Part shown: positions 22,001 to 29,236 of the stretch, piece after piece
How the letters are laid out: the number at the start of each line of letters is the position of its first letter
Position numbering within the stretch: the first letter of the stretch is position 1
Origin: Cupriavidus sp.
GTDB lineage: Bacteria; Pseudomonadota; Gammaproteobacteria; Burkholderiales; Burkholderiaceae
Assembly (NCBI GenBank): GCA_031180665.1
Contig: JAPSLP010000030.1
Span: 1-64,000 of the forward strand
Direction: 5' to 3'
DNA: 64,000 bases
The notes under the pieces: model-generated
Seen by the model: only the letters and a program-made list of their open reading frames with translations
Databases searched by the model: none
Told to the model about the DNA's origin: nothing
Program-made: the position numbers and the translations under genes

Positions 22001-22322
22001 GCACCATCGGCTGGTCGAAGCGCAGCGCGATCTGGCGGGCCTTGGACACCTGGCCTCCCGGCGAAATACGCGTCAGTTGCGTCGCCATCGCGGCATGGGC
22101 GGTGACCCCCAGCACGCATGCCGCCACGGCGTGGGCGAACAGGCGCCGGCGATCCGGCTTGCGGGCATCGACGCTTGCCACTTTTGCCGCCACTTCCGCC
22201 GCCACTTCCGCCGCCACTTCCGCCGCCACCTTCGCCGCCGCGTCCGCCCCTACCTCCGCCGCCAAGTCCGTCGCTGCGCCCATTTCGCCTTCCCCGCCAA
22301 CGCCCGTGGCCCGGTCTCGCAT
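16020..22322 (-). CDS. Bacterial alpha-2-macroglobulin, thioester type
   Basis: A very large periplasmic protein (about 2,100 residues from the start chosen). It has the MG-domain series of bacterial alpha-2-macroglobulins, a TCLEQR thioester at about residue 1,622 (codons 17459-17448) and the complement-like helical domain after it. Such proteins covalently trap attacking proteases. Length exceeds the usual 1,500-1,900. Start choice is uncertain. ATG 22322 has GAGGG six bases upstream, and ATG 22283 also has a ribosome site. Both leave a 40-60 residue Ala/Val/Glu/Lys repeat (encoded by 12-bp tandem repeats) in front of the export signal RRRLFAHAVAACVLGVTAHAA. The signal may be Sec type I, or a lipobox at VAAC. 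It is coupled to yhhN-like and pbpC. Confidence 0.9.
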   Translation of the reverse strand: MRDRATGVGGEGEMGAATDLAAEVGADAAAKVAAEVAAEVAAEVAAKVASVDARKPDRRRLFAHAVAACVLGVTAHAAMATQLTRISPGGQVSKARQIALRFDQPMVPLGDLRAAAPAAVQCTGAAPADLSGEGRWVDDRNWVFDFVRDLPPGVSCTVRLRAGLKSQAGQDYRGKSEYRFETGGPIVVSSRPAGGEIEEDQVFALRFNGPATPDSVRQHAWCQAQGVGERIPVRLVTGADREAVLKALGWKPRSADSVHLLACQQRLPAGARMELLLTPGIATPSGLASKEGRRFEYRVREPFTASFSCERENAQAPCTPLRPIALEFSAPIARRAAESVVLRTPSGAVAPKLEANLAADATVTSLRFEPPFAENANLTLELPSGLKDESGRPLGNADLFPLRVATAPMPPLAKFAAAPFGVIERFGEVPGSRSDKPADYPPLLPVTLRHVERELKVLGVRAEAGTVSRVRVDDDAAVLRWLGLVRRMHETSWTRAELDAILAGKPPSAARIPRHAPQVETRAVPLLAGVPGVRKLAVPASVGEGASRPFEVVGIPLPETGLHVVEIASPNLGAALLGKPAPMYVRTAALVTNLGVHFKAGRDNAMAWVTTLDGGKPVREANVAVRDCSGRLIATARTDEAGIARFGRLGDGADGGNGASGSSRYCEDTGLSGYFVSARIVAAHPQARGQADMAFVMSDWNRGIESWRLHVPTDTSPTPTVRAHTVFDRTLLSSGETVSMKHYLRVETANGFALPPAGAGESGQFPDKLVIRHEGSGQTYEQPLQWRTTASGGRSAESRFALPPAAKLGRYTVELADARQRSYDSGAFRVEAFRLPVLTGTVRAAAAGAAQALVAPKSLPLDVEVHYVSGGAAAGLPVRVSALLRERLPRFADAAGYSFDAPRPAQEQREESDEIEDQDPDPNRSPAQDGQTLIADKRALTLDANGGGRLTLDTLPPVTAPRDLLVEAAFADPNGEIQTLRQTLPLWPAAVVAGIRADDWVAVKRQATVQGIAFDLDGKPRAGVPMEVHARARITTSARKRVVGGFYRYDNRTEVRELGKVCEARTDARGRMQCAVTLEQAGEVELIARARDDAGRVSEAATSVWVTGQGELWFGGENHDRIDLLPERPAYAPGDTARFQVRMPFRQATALVAVEREGILETSVVTLAGKDPTVSVKVKPEWGPNVYVSVLALRGRLHEVPWYSFFTWGWREPREWWRAFRSEGREYVAPTPLVDLSKPAFRLGLAEIRVGNDAHRLDVKVATDRASYPVRGQARVTVQVTLPDGKPAANGEVALAAVDEALLELMPNTSWNLLEAMLQRRSYGVETATAQMEIVGRRHYGRKAVPAGGGGGKNPTRELFDTLLLWNPRVQLDAAGKAALTVPLNDSLTRFRIVAIADLGVARFGTGSATVAATQDLQLISGLPPLVREGDRYRAMFTLRNTTARAMTVEVSARSVPAGAVGAVGAASGAAAPGPAATTLPTQTVSVPAGQAREIGWDVVAPLIAQASGQTSAVESEMQWEIAATETSKGAGKGGGTDSDGGPASDRIRIGQRLAAAVPLTVQQGTLAQLAPGLSVPVRAPATALRDASGAARGGLQIGLQSSLAGGLPGVRDWFARYPYTCLEQRASKAVGLGDAAGWQALMAQLPAYQDDDGLVAYFPMQGEAVRDGGSEVLTAYLLALADEAHRAGLPLQLPAPARERMEQALAAFVEGRLQRRPWAPTADLEIRKLAALEALSRGGKAQARMLGSIQIAPQQWPTSALLDWTALLQRLPDVPQREARLAEAQRLLRARLDLQGTRLAFSTERDDHWWWLMAGGDINAARLLTLALELPQWREDAPRLASGLLGRQSAGAWSTTNANAWGVLAVRRFAQVFEREPVGGATRVTLGEASRSFDWRSAATGKDGVAAGALMLPWPAQPPQPGASAGPATLQLQHDGAGRPWATVRTLAAVPLAEPIAAGYRIRRSVSAVEQATPGRWSRGDIYRVKLEIDAQADMTWVVVSDPVPGGATILGSGLGRDSQIATQGERRTGAWPAFSERTPQAYREYYAHLPKGTATIEYTVRLNNAGEFALPPTRVEAMYAPEVFGAAPNARLTVGPRS
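22186..22250. repeat. 12-bp tandem repeat within the 5' end of the macroglobulin gene
   Basis: GCCGCCACTTCC is repeated about five times with decay. On the coding strand it gives (A)EVAAEVAAEVAAKV. The unit length keeps the reading frame, so copy number changes would lengthen or shorten the N-terminus without destroying the gene. Confidence 0.8.
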
Positions 22323-22444
22323 CTGATCCCTCTTTGCATGGTCGGCTCCGCTTCGGTGCATCAGCGGGCACCTGGCGAGAGTGACATGCGAGGCGTCCGC
22401 GCGCAAGCCAACCGGCGGGTCCGGCGCCGCAGGGGCATCGAGCC

Positions 22445-22511
22445 GGTGTCAGCGCCGCGGTGTCAGCGCCGCGGTGTCAGCGCCGCGGTGTCAACGCCGC
22501 AGTGTCAGCGC
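22445..22511. repeat. 14-bp tandem repeat running into the lrp-type stop codon
   Basis: GGTGTCAGCGCCGC is repeated three times perfectly, then once with one change, then a partial copy that includes the stop codon and last codons of the Lrp/AsnC-type gene (22505-22511). It occupies most of the space between the macroglobulin start and that gene. Confidence 0.88.
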
Positions 22512-22978
22512 AGATGCGACAGCGGCAGCGCCCCCTCGCGCTTGAGCGCGGTCAGCACGATATTGGAACGCACGCTCTCGACGCCGGGCACGCGCATCAG
22601 CTTGCGCATGGTGAAATCGGCCAGCGCCGGCAGGTCGGTGACGACGATGCGCAGCAGGTAGTCCGCCTCGCCGGCGACCGAGAAGCACTCCTGCACTTCT
22701 TCCAGCAGCAGGATCTCCTCGCGAAAGCGTTCGATCGCGGTGTCGCCATGGTGGGCCAGCTTGACGCTGGTAAAGACCAGCACGCCCAGCCCCAGCGCCG
22801 GCGGCGACAGTACCACCCGGTAGCCGGCGATGACGCCCTCGGCCTCCAGCCGGGCGATGCGCCGCCCGACCTGGCTGGGGGACAGATGGACCTGCTCGGC
22901 CAGTTGCTGGTGCGTACTGCGCCCGTCGGCCTGCAGCGCGGCCAGCAAGGCCAGATCGAAGTTGTCGAGGCTGAGCAT
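22505..22978 (-). CDS. Lrp/AsnC-family transcriptional regulator
   Basis: A 157-residue regulator. An N-terminal AsnC-type helix-turn-helix ([23 protein letters not shown]…[18 protein letters not shown]) is followed by an RAM/ACT-like effector domain ([16 protein letters not shown]…[11 protein letters not shown]). The start at 22978 has AGGA nearby; an upstream in-frame ATG (22993) is also possible. It is divergent from phhA across 240 bp that holds two matched 16-bp direct repeats, so it most likely controls phhA–phhB and itself in response to phenylalanine or tyrosine. That regulatory link is inferred from arrangement. Confidence 0.9.
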   Translation of the reverse strand: MLSLDNFDLALLAALQADGRSTHQQLAEQVHLSPSQVGRRIARLEAEGVIAGYRVVLSPPALGLGVLVFTSVKLAHHGDTAIERFREEILLLEEVQECFSVAGEADYLLRIVVTDLPALADFTMRKLMRVPGVESVRSNIVLTALKREGALPLSHLR

Positions 22979-23008
22979 ACAAAGATCCTGCATCGGTTGC
23001 GCGTTTTA

Positions 23009-23098
23009 TGCAGATTACCCGCATCGGAACGGCAATCCAAGCCGTTTTTGCGGGCTGTTTGCAGCGCCACCTCGGTAGACTTTGCAGAAATCCCGCAT
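23009..23098. promoter_or_regulatory. Two direct repeats, candidate Lrp-type operator
   Basis: TGCAGATTACCCGCAT (23009-23024) and TGCAGAAATCCCGCAT (23083-23098) differ at three central bases only and are 74 bp apart, close to seven helical turns. They lie in the divergent region between the Lrp/AsnC-type gene and phhA, on the same DNA face, as expected for cooperative binding of an octameric Lrp-family protein. Confidence 0.5.
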
Positions 23099-23221
23099 GC
23101 GCCACCCATCGCGTGCGGCCAACCCGCAGATGCCCGCCCGCGCCGCCGGTCCACCCGAGGGGACACGACAGCGGCCACGACACAAGGCAGCGCCCTCACC
23201 GAATCGCCGGAGACAAGCCAG

Positions 23222-24169
23222 ATGGAAGCGATCCTCGACCAGACCCCAGACCAAAAGGCCGCGTCGGCCCCCGCCTTCAGCGGCACGCTGACCGACAAGC
23301 TGAAGGAACAGTTCGAAGCCGGACTGCTGTCCGACCCGGACCTGAACCCCGACTTCACCATTGCGCAGCCGCTGCACCGCTACACCGACGCCGACCACGC
23401 GGTCTGGCGCCAGCTGTACGCGCGCCAGGCCTCGATGTTGCGCGGCCGGGTCTGCGACGAGTTCCTGCGCGGCCTGGACACGCTGGGCATGGACGCCGAC
23501 CGCGTGCCCGACTTCGCCCGCCTGAACGACAAGCTGATGGCCGCCACCGGCTGGCAGGTGGTGGCGGTGCCGGGGCTGGTGCCGGACGAGGTCTTCTTCG
23601 AGCATCTTGCCAACCGGCGCTTCCCCGCCAGCTGGTGGATGCGCAAGCCCGAGCAACTCGACTACCTGCAGGAGCCGGACTGCTTCCACGACGTGTTCGG
23701 CCATGTGCCGCTGCTGATCAACCCGGTCTTCGCCGACTACATGCAGGCCTACGGCCAGGGCGGCCTGAAGGCGGCCGGCATGGGCGCGCTGGACATGCTG
23801 GCGCGGCTGTACTGGTACACCGTCGAATTCGGCCTGATCCGCACGCCCGAGGGCCTGCGCATCTACGGCGCCGGCATCGTCTCGAGCCAGGGCGAATCGA
23901 TCTACAGCCTGGACTCGGCCAGCCCGAACCGGATCGGCTTCGACGTTCGCCGCATCATGCGCACCCGCTACCGGATCGACACCTTCCAGAAGACCTATTT
24001 CGTGATCGACAGCTTCGAACAGCTGTTCGACGCGACCCGCCCGGACTTCACGCCGCTGTATGCCCAGCTGCGCCAGCAGCCGACGCTGGGCGCGGGCGAC
24101 GTCGCCGATGGCGACCTGGTGCTGCAGGTGGGCAATCGCGAGGGCTGGAGCGACAGCGACGATATCTGA
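23222..24169 (+). CDS. phhA: Phenylalanine 4-monooxygenase
   Basis: A 315-residue, single-domain bacterial phenylalanine hydroxylase that converts phenylalanine to tyrosine with tetrahydrobiopterin (or a related pterin), oxygen and non-haem iron. The iron ligands are visible: His156 and His161 in [10 protein letters not shown], and Glu202 in YWYTVEFGL. The start at 23222 follows GGAGACAAGCCAG. The reading frame is open further upstream, but that sequence is the regulatory region. phhB follows about 108 bp later and recycles the pterin product. An Lrp-type regulator is divergent. Together they open the route from phenylalanine to homogentisate, whose later genes are not in the window. Confidence 0.96.
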   Translation: MEAILDQTPDQKAASAPAFSGTLTDKLKEQFEAGLLSDPDLNPDFTIAQPLHRYTDADHAVWRQLYARQASMLRGRVCDEFLRGLDTLGMDADRVPDFARLNDKLMAATGWQVVAVPGLVPDEVFFEHLANRRFPASWWMRKPEQLDYLQEPDCFHDVFGHVPLLINPVFADYMQAYGQGGLKAAGMGALDMLARLYWYTVEFGLIRTPEGLRIYGAGIVSSQGESIYSLDSASPNRIGFDVRRIMRTRYRIDTFQKTYFVIDSFEQLFDATRPDFTPLYAQLRQQPTLGAGDVADGDLVLQVGNREGWSDSDDI

Positions 24170-24276
24170 GGCCGCTGCCATCCGCGCTTTATGAAACAAT
24201 GCCGGCATGCCCGCCCGCCACGGCCGGGCGGCCGGCTCTGGTCTGTTCCGATCCCTCCCTTCTGGACCCTGCCACC

Positions 24277-24594
24277 ATGACGTCTCCGACTATGTCCCCG
24301 TTGTCCGAACAGGAACGCGCGCCGCTGCTGGCGTCGCTGCCGGGCTGGACCCCGGTCGCCGATCGCGACGCGATCCACAAGCGCTTCACCTTCGCCGACT
24401 TCAACGCCGCCTTCGCCTTCATGACCCGCGTGGCGATGCAGGCCGAGAAGGCCGACCACCATCCCGAATGGTTCAACGTTTACAACCGCGTCGACATCAC
24501 GCTGTCGACCCACGACGCCAACGGCCTGACCCAGCGCGATATCGACCTGGCGCGCTTCATCGAGCAGGCCGCGGCCACGCTGGCCAAGCGCTGA
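24277..24594 (+). CDS. phhB: Pterin-4a-carbinolamine dehydratase
   Basis: A 105-residue dehydratase that removes water from 4a-hydroxytetrahydropterin, regenerating the cofactor after each PhhA turnover. The active-site block EKADHHPEW (57-65) followed by [14 protein letters not shown] has the histidines expected for the family (His61, His62, His79). Two in-frame ATGs (24277 and 24292) lack strong ribosome sites; the first is used. It is located just after phhA and read in the same direction, so it is probably co-transcribed. Confidence 0.93.
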   Translation: MTSPTMSPLSEQERAPLLASLPGWTPVADRDAIHKRFTFADFNAAFAFMTRVAMQAEKADHHPEWFNVYNRVDITLSTHDANGLTQRDIDLARFIEQAAATLAKR

Positions 24595-24787
24595 ACGCCC
24601 GGCGCACACCGATGACATCGGGGGTCGGCCGCGGCCCCCGACCGCAAGCCAATCGAAAGGAAGGCCCGCGCCATGCGCGGTACAATCGGCGGCCAGGCGG
24701 GCGCCCGGCACCCGAAGCGCGACGCCAGGCGCGCTGCCTCCGGCGCGCCCCCAGCATCCCTGCCGAACCCAGCCGAACCTTTCGCCC

Positions 24788-25492
24788 ATGCGCATCCTGT
24801 TGATCGAAGACGACCGCCAGATCGCCAGCGGCGTCGAAGCCGGCCTGTTCCAGGCGGGCCACCAGGTGCGCGTCGTCCATGACGGGGTCTATGCCACCGA
24901 GCATCTGCTCAAGGAGCAGCACGACCTGGTGATCCTCGACCTGGGCCTGCCCGGCATCGACGGCATGACGCTGCTCTCGCGCTACCGCGCGCGCAACCGC
25001 ACCACCCCGGTGCTGATCCTGACCGCGCGCGACGAACTCGAGGACAAGCTGTCCGGCCTGAACGCCGGCGCCGACGACTATCTGGTCAAACCCTTCGCCT
25101 TTCCCGAGCTGGAGGCGCGCGTGCGCGTGCTGCTGCGCCGCAGCCAGCATGGCGAGGCGGCGCCTGACCGCGACGTGCGGCTGGGCCGGCTGCGGCTCTC
25201 GGGCAGCGACCGCCGCATGTTCCTGGACGGCAAGCCGCTGGACCTGTCGCCGCGCGAGTTCGCGGTGCTCGAGCTGCTGCTGCAGCGGCAGGGACGCGTG
25301 GTCAGCAAGGCCCAGCTGCAGGACCACCTGGCGACCTTCGCCCATCCGGCCGGCGACGGCGGCGACACGGTTGGCGACACCGCGATCGAGGTCTACGTCC
25401 ATCGCGTGCGCAAGAAGCTCGAGGACAGCGACGTCGAGATCGTGACGGTGCGCGGCTTCGGCTACCTGCTGCAAAGCCGCGGCCAGGCTTAG
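24788..25492 (+). CDS. OmpR-family response regulator (TctD/QseB-like)
   Basis: A 234-residue two-domain response regulator. The receiver has the acidic pocket (EDD, 7-9), the phosphoacceptor Asp51 (VILDLGLPG) and Lys101 (DYLVKPF). The C-terminal winged helix ends with EVYVHRVRKKLEDSDVEIVTVRGFGYLL. It resembles TctD (tricarboxylate uptake) and QseB, but no tctCBA genes are nearby, so the regulon is unknown. The partner kinase begins 14 bp downstream with a GTG. Confidence 0.92.
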   Translation: MRILLIEDDRQIASGVEAGLFQAGHQVRVVHDGVYATEHLLKEQHDLVILDLGLPGIDGMTLLSRYRARNRTTPVLILTARDELEDKLSGLNAGADDYLVKPFAFPELEARVRVLLRRSQHGEAAPDRDVRLGRLRLSGSDRRMFLDGKPLDLSPREFAVLELLLQRQGRVVSKAQLQDHLATFAHPAGDGGDTVGDTAIEVYVHRVRKKLEDSDVEIVTVRGFGYLLQSRGQA

Positions 25493-25505
25493 CGCGAGGC
25501 CCGGC

Positions 25506-27215
25506 GTGCGGCGGCTCCAGGCGCCTGTGCGGGGCGCGGGCGGCGAGGGCCCATCCGGCGGCCAGGGCGGCGCCGGTGCAGGCGCCCAGCAGGTGCGCCT
25601 GGCCTCGACGCAGAGCCTGCGCGTCCATCTGCTGCGCGCGCTCGCCACGCCGCTGTTCGCGCTGGTGCTGGCCAGCGGCTCGCTGTCCTACTGGCTGGCG
25701 GCCCACTACACCACGCAGGTGTTCGACCGCGCGCTGTACGGCGTCGCCAACAATATCGCGCAGCAGATCCGCATCGCCGGTCCCCGGCTCGAACACGATA
25801 TCCCCGCGATCGCGCAGACCCTGGTCGAGGCCGAGGGCAGTGACCGCATCTACTGGCGCATCCACGGGCCCGACGGCCTGATCGGCGGCATGGACGCCTG
25901 GCTGGGCTACGGCACCGGCCAGACCACGCTGCACGACGCGCGGCTGTTCTACGCCTGGTTCAGCGGGCGGCAGGTACGCGCGGTGCGGCTGCCGGTGCAT
26001 CTCGATCCGGTACAGGCGACGCCCGCCGATGGCGACATCGACGCCGCCGCGGACATCACTGGCGGCGCGGCGGAAGGCATGCCCGATGCGGCGTCGGGCG
26101 CGGCTGGCGTGCCGCAGGCCGCCGGCGCGCCGTCGCGCGGTCCCATCGTCGTGGAGGTCGCCGAACTGCTGGACCGGCGCGAAACGGCCGCCAACGAAAT
26201 CCTGCTGTCGGTGTCGGTGCCGCTGATCCTGCTGCTGCTGGTCGGCAGCCTGATCCTGTCGCACGTGCTCAAGGAAGAGCTGGTGCCGCTGCAGATCCTG
26301 ACCGACAAGCTGAACCGGCAGACGGCGCGCTCGCTGGCCTCGCTGGACGAAACGCAGGTGCCGGCCGAGGTCGAGCCGCTGATCCGCGCGCTCAATGCGC
26401 TGTTGGCGCGGCTGCGCGACGCGCTCGACGCCCAGCGCAAGTTCATCGCGGACGCGGCCCATCAGCTGCGCACGCCGCTGACCGCGGTCAAGCTGCATGC
26501 CGACCGCGCGGTCGAGGCCGAGAACGCGGAGGTGGCCCGGCACGCGCTGCGCGAACTGCAATCGGCGGCGGATCGCGCGGTGCGGCTGTCGAACCAGCTG
26601 CTGTCGCTGGCGCGTGCCGAGCCCGGCCTGTCGCTGGAGCGGCTCGGCCCGATCGAGCATTTCGACCTGGCCACGCTGGCCTTCGAGACCGGTGCCGAAT
26701 GGGTGCCGCAGGCGCTGGCGCGCCATATCGACCTGGGCTTCGAAACGCTGCCCGGGCCCACCTTCACCGGCGCCGCGCCATCGATGGTGCGCGGCAACCG
26801 GCTGCTGCTGCGCGAGGCGCTGAACAACCTGATCGACAACGCGGTCAAGTACGTGCCCGCCGGCGGCCGCATCACCGTGCGCGCCGGCGGCGAGGCGATC
26901 GGCCATCGCGGCATGGCGGTGGTGATGGTCGAGGACAACGGGCCCGGCATTGCACCGGCGCGGCGCGAGGAGGTGTTCAAGCGATTCTTCCGCGGCGACC
27001 ATGTTCCCGGGCGCAGTCCCGAGGCCACGCCGGGCGGCGCCGGGCTGGGACTGGCGATCGTGCACGAGATCATCAGCCTGCATCACGGCAGCATCAGCAT
27101 CGAGGACGTGCCTGAGGTTGAATCGCCGCCCGAATCGCAGCGCCCCGATGGCCAGGCGCGCGCGAACATGCGCTTCGTGATCCGGATTCCGTGCGAGGCG
27201 CCGGGCGCGGGCTAG
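25506..27215 (+). CDS. Sensor histidine kinase (TctE-like)
   Basis: A 569-residue membrane kinase starting at GTG 25506. A Gly/Ala-rich cytoplasmic lead-in is followed by the first membrane span (LLRALATPLFALVLASGSLSYWL), a periplasmic TctE-type sensing domain, and a second span (LLSVSVPLILLLLVGSLIL). Then come the HisKA H-box (FIADAAHQLRTPLTAVKLHAD) and HATPase motifs N (EALNNLIDNAVKYV), G1 (VEDNGPGIA), F (FKRFFRG) and G2 (GGAGLGLAIV). About 30 extra residues sit in the periplasmic domain (Asp/Ala/Gly-rich, near 26030-26130). It is co-transcribed with the preceding regulator. Signal unknown. Confidence 0.92.
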   Translation: MRRLQAPVRGAGGEGPSGGQGGAGAGAQQVRLASTQSLRVHLLRALATPLFALVLASGSLSYWLAAHYTTQVFDRALYGVANNIAQQIRIAGPRLEHDIPAIAQTLVEAEGSDRIYWRIHGPDGLIGGMDAWLGYGTGQTTLHDARLFYAWFSGRQVRAVRLPVHLDPVQATPADGDIDAAADITGGAAEGMPDAASGAAGVPQAAGAPSRGPIVVEVAELLDRRETAANEILLSVSVPLILLLLVGSLILSHVLKEELVPLQILTDKLNRQTARSLASLDETQVPAEVEPLIRALNALLARLRDALDAQRKFIADAAHQLRTPLTAVKLHADRAVEAENAEVARHALRELQSAADRAVRLSNQLLSLARAEPGLSLERLGPIEHFDLATLAFETGAEWVPQALARHIDLGFETLPGPTFTGAAPSMVRGNRLLLREALNNLIDNAVKYVPAGGRITVRAGGEAIGHRGMAVVMVEDNGPGIAPARREEVFKRFFRGDHVPGRSPEATPGGAGLGLAIVHEIISLHHGSISIEDVPEVESPPESQRPDGQARANMRFVIRIPCEAPGAG

Positions 27216-27240
27216 CCCGGGCAGCCCCGGCGGCAAGACG

Positions 27241-27774
27241 TCAGCGCCGGCCCTTGGGCGCCAGCATGGTGCCGCGGCAGTTCGGGCTGCCGCAGCGGCA
27301 CTCGAACTCCTTCTTCAGCTTCTTCGTATAGCGGGCGTCGATCACCAGACCGTAGTCGTAGAACAGCTCCTCGCCCGGTTCGATATCGCGCAGCGCGTGG
27401 ATGAACACGCGGCCCTTCTTCTCGCGCGCCTCGCAGTTCGGTTCGCAGGCATGGTTGATCCAGCGCGAACGGTTGCCGCCGAACTTGGCATCGAGCACGT
27501 CGCCGCCCTCGAGGCTGAAATAGAAGGTGTGGTTGGGGTCGTTCGGATCGTGCGGGTGGCGCTCCAGCGCGGTCTCCCACGAGATCCGCTCGCCCTTGTA
27601 TTCGATGATCCGTTCCCCTGCCGCGATCGGCGCGATCGCATAGACGCCCTTGCCGTGCACGCCGGACTGGCGGACCTCGATGCGGTCCTTGGCGGTCTTG
27701 GGCTTCCTGTCTTTGCCCGCCTTGTCGCTCTTTTCCCCCTTGCTGTCCTGCTTGCGCTTCGACTGTTCGGCCAT
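27241..27774 (-). CDS. SET-domain protein lysine methyltransferase
   Basis: A 177-residue protein. The first 30 residues are Lys/Glu/Asp-rich and look disordered. A SET domain follows: HGKGVYAIAPIAAGERIIEYKG, the pseudoknot core RWINHACEPNCEA (105-117) and the catalytic ELFYDYG (136-142). A post-SET zinc-type motif CRCGSPNCRG (159-168) closes it. Such enzymes transfer a methyl group from S-adenosylmethionine to lysine. Bacterial copies are thought to act on DNA-binding or ribosomal proteins. Start 27774 has AGGA five bases upstream, better than the ATG at 27780. It is divergent from the HU gene across a 1.1-kb array of GTWWAC words, which suggests, but does not prove, that HU is a substrate. 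Confidence 0.92.
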   Translation of the reverse strand: MAEQSKRKQDSKGEKSDKAGKDRKPKTAKDRIEVRQSGVHGKGVYAIAPIAAGERIIEYKGERISWETALERHPHDPNDPNHTFYFSLEGGDVLDAKFGGNRSRWINHACEPNCEAREKKGRVFIHALRDIEPGEELFYDYGLVIDARYTKKLKKEFECRCGSPNCRGTMLAPKGRR

Positions 27775-27783
27775 ATCCATCCT

Positions 27784-28677
27784 GTTTACCGTCGTTCCGT
27801 CTGTCTGCTGGTCGTGTGCCCGATGTCGGCGCTTGCCGCCGGGCGATGCGGGATGATACCCGCGCCGCGTGACGGTGCGTGGCGAGACGTATACCTGCGC
27901 CGCGCCTGACGACCCCTGCCGAGTGAGGGCAATCGGTTAACGCAAGAACTTGCAAGAAGCGGTCCATCGGACGCACGCCGTGCGCCGACGTATACCGCAG
28001 GCCAGGGCAGCGTTGTGGAGCCGCGCTGTGGACAACCCCGCCTTCTTCTGTGGATAAGCAAGCGGGTTTGATGTGGGCTGCCTGGGGCCGGCATGGGGAT
28101 GCCTCAGGCATAAGTCCTAGTACTGTTGGTGGGTCCTCCACCGAACGGCTGAGTCATCCACCTGCCCCGGGATTTCGTCCCGATGGTTCTGCATTCGGTA
28201 AACCATTGATCCACCTGGCGTTTACCGACTTGTCCACAGAAAAGGGGCGGGTTTACCTACTACTACTATCCGTATACATCAAAAGAACTATCTAAACCAA
28301 AGGGACTACGACCCCCTGTCGGCTGCGAAGCGAAACCCGCACAGCGAGGTAAACGTCGCGGGCTGCGTTTACCGACATCGCGGCGTATACGCGTCGCCCA
28401 TGCCTGCAAAACGTCCTTTCCATCCGCTTCGCGTATACCGCCGGCGCGTATACCTCGGGGACGCCCATGGCCGCAGTCCGGTATACGGCCGAACCTTGGA
28501 AGTTGTCCGCGGACAAACCGGCGTATACGCGTGGAACGCCGCAGCGCGCACCAGAGCCCCTCAGAGCCGCGTTAACGCCCTGGACGGCACATGGGACGTG
28601 CTTGCCAGCCTGAGGCCGCCACGAGGCCATACGGCCGCGTATACCGGCCGTACGCCGTCCGCAGGCCGTCCGTAAAC
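27784..28677. repeat. Array of GTATAC/GTTTAC words in gene-free DNA
   Basis: No gene is supportable between 27775 and 28862. The interval instead holds nine GTATAC (27889, 27990, 28272, 28385, 28433, 28448, 28481, 28523, 28639), seven GTTTAC/GTAAAC (27785 within GTTTACC at 27784, 28198, 28220, 28251, 28349, 28367, 28672) and two GTTAAC (27936, 28571). Most carry CG before and C or CG after. GCGTATACGC occurs twice as a full palindrome. A 14-bp palindrome TTGTCCGCGGACAA lies at 28503-28516. A palindromic AT-containing hexamer at this density is highly unusual in GC-rich DNA. Confidence 0.85.
28027..28238. promoter_or_regulatory. Cluster of DnaA-box-like sequences (left of HU)
   Basis: Three nonamers match DnaA-box consensus forms: TGTGGACAA (28027-28035), TGTGGATAA (28049-28057, the reverse of TTATCCACA) and TTGTCCACA (28230-28238). 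They lie inside the GTWWAC array. No dnaA, rpmH or rep gene accompanies them, so they are noted as possible DnaA binding sites, not as an origin. Confidence 0.5.
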
Positions 28678-28862
28678 CGTCCCGGATCCCGCTCCAACCC
28701 CCGCAGGCCTTGTCCAGCCAAGGCTGGCTGTAACAATGTCGCGCGGGGACCGGCCGGCGCGACACGGTATGATGTGGCCCGCAGCGCCTTTTCCGGGGCC
28801 ACGTCCGGCACACCGGGTGGGCGGAAGGCAATGTGTTTTTTCAACTCGATACGGAGTGAAGC

Positions 28863-29141
28863 ATGACGAAAACCGAACTGATCGACGCGATCGCCGCGGG
28901 TGTGGATGGTCTGACCAAGGCCAAGGCTGAGCAGGCGCTGAACGTGACCCTGAACGCCATCATGGACGCCGTCGCCAAGGGCGATACCCTGAGCCTGATC
29001 GGCTTTGGCACGTTCAGCCAGGGCGAGCGTGGCGAGCGCATGGCCCGTAACCCGCGTACCGGCGAAGAAATCAAGGTCGAAGCCGCCAAGACGGTCAAGT
29101 TCAAGGCCGGCCAGAAGTTCAAGGACGCCGTCAATCAGTAA
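28863..29141 (+). CDS. hupB: HU-family nucleoid DNA-binding protein
   Basis: A 92-residue HU-beta-type protein that bends and wraps DNA as a homodimer or heterodimer. It has the N-terminal MTKTELIDAIA helix, the central TLSLIGFGTFSQGERGERMARNPRTGEEI arm with the conserved RNP that intercalates into the minor groove, and the C-terminal helix VKFKAGQKFKDAVN. GGAG lies seven bases before the ATG. A TATGAT at 28768 is a possible -10 element without a clear -35. DnaA-box-like sites lie on both sides, and a SET methyltransferase is divergent upstream. Confidence 0.96.
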   Translation: MTKTELIDAIAAGVDGLTKAKAEQALNVTLNAIMDAVAKGDTLSLIGFGTFSQGERGERMARNPRTGEEIKVEAAKTVKFKAGQKFKDAVNQ

Positions 29142-29236
29142 GCTGTCGGGCGGTACCGACCAGCCCGGTTCTGCATGGTCCCGCCGTGCCGCCGCCTGTC
29201 GCCGCAAGGCGAGCGTGGGGCACTGGGCGGGAAATG

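Noticed and set aside
24788-27215. Assignment of the two-component pair as tctDE for tricarboxylate uptake
   Set aside because: Domain order fits, but no tctCBA transporter genes are adjacent, and QseBC-type pairs look similar. Named only as TctDE-like.
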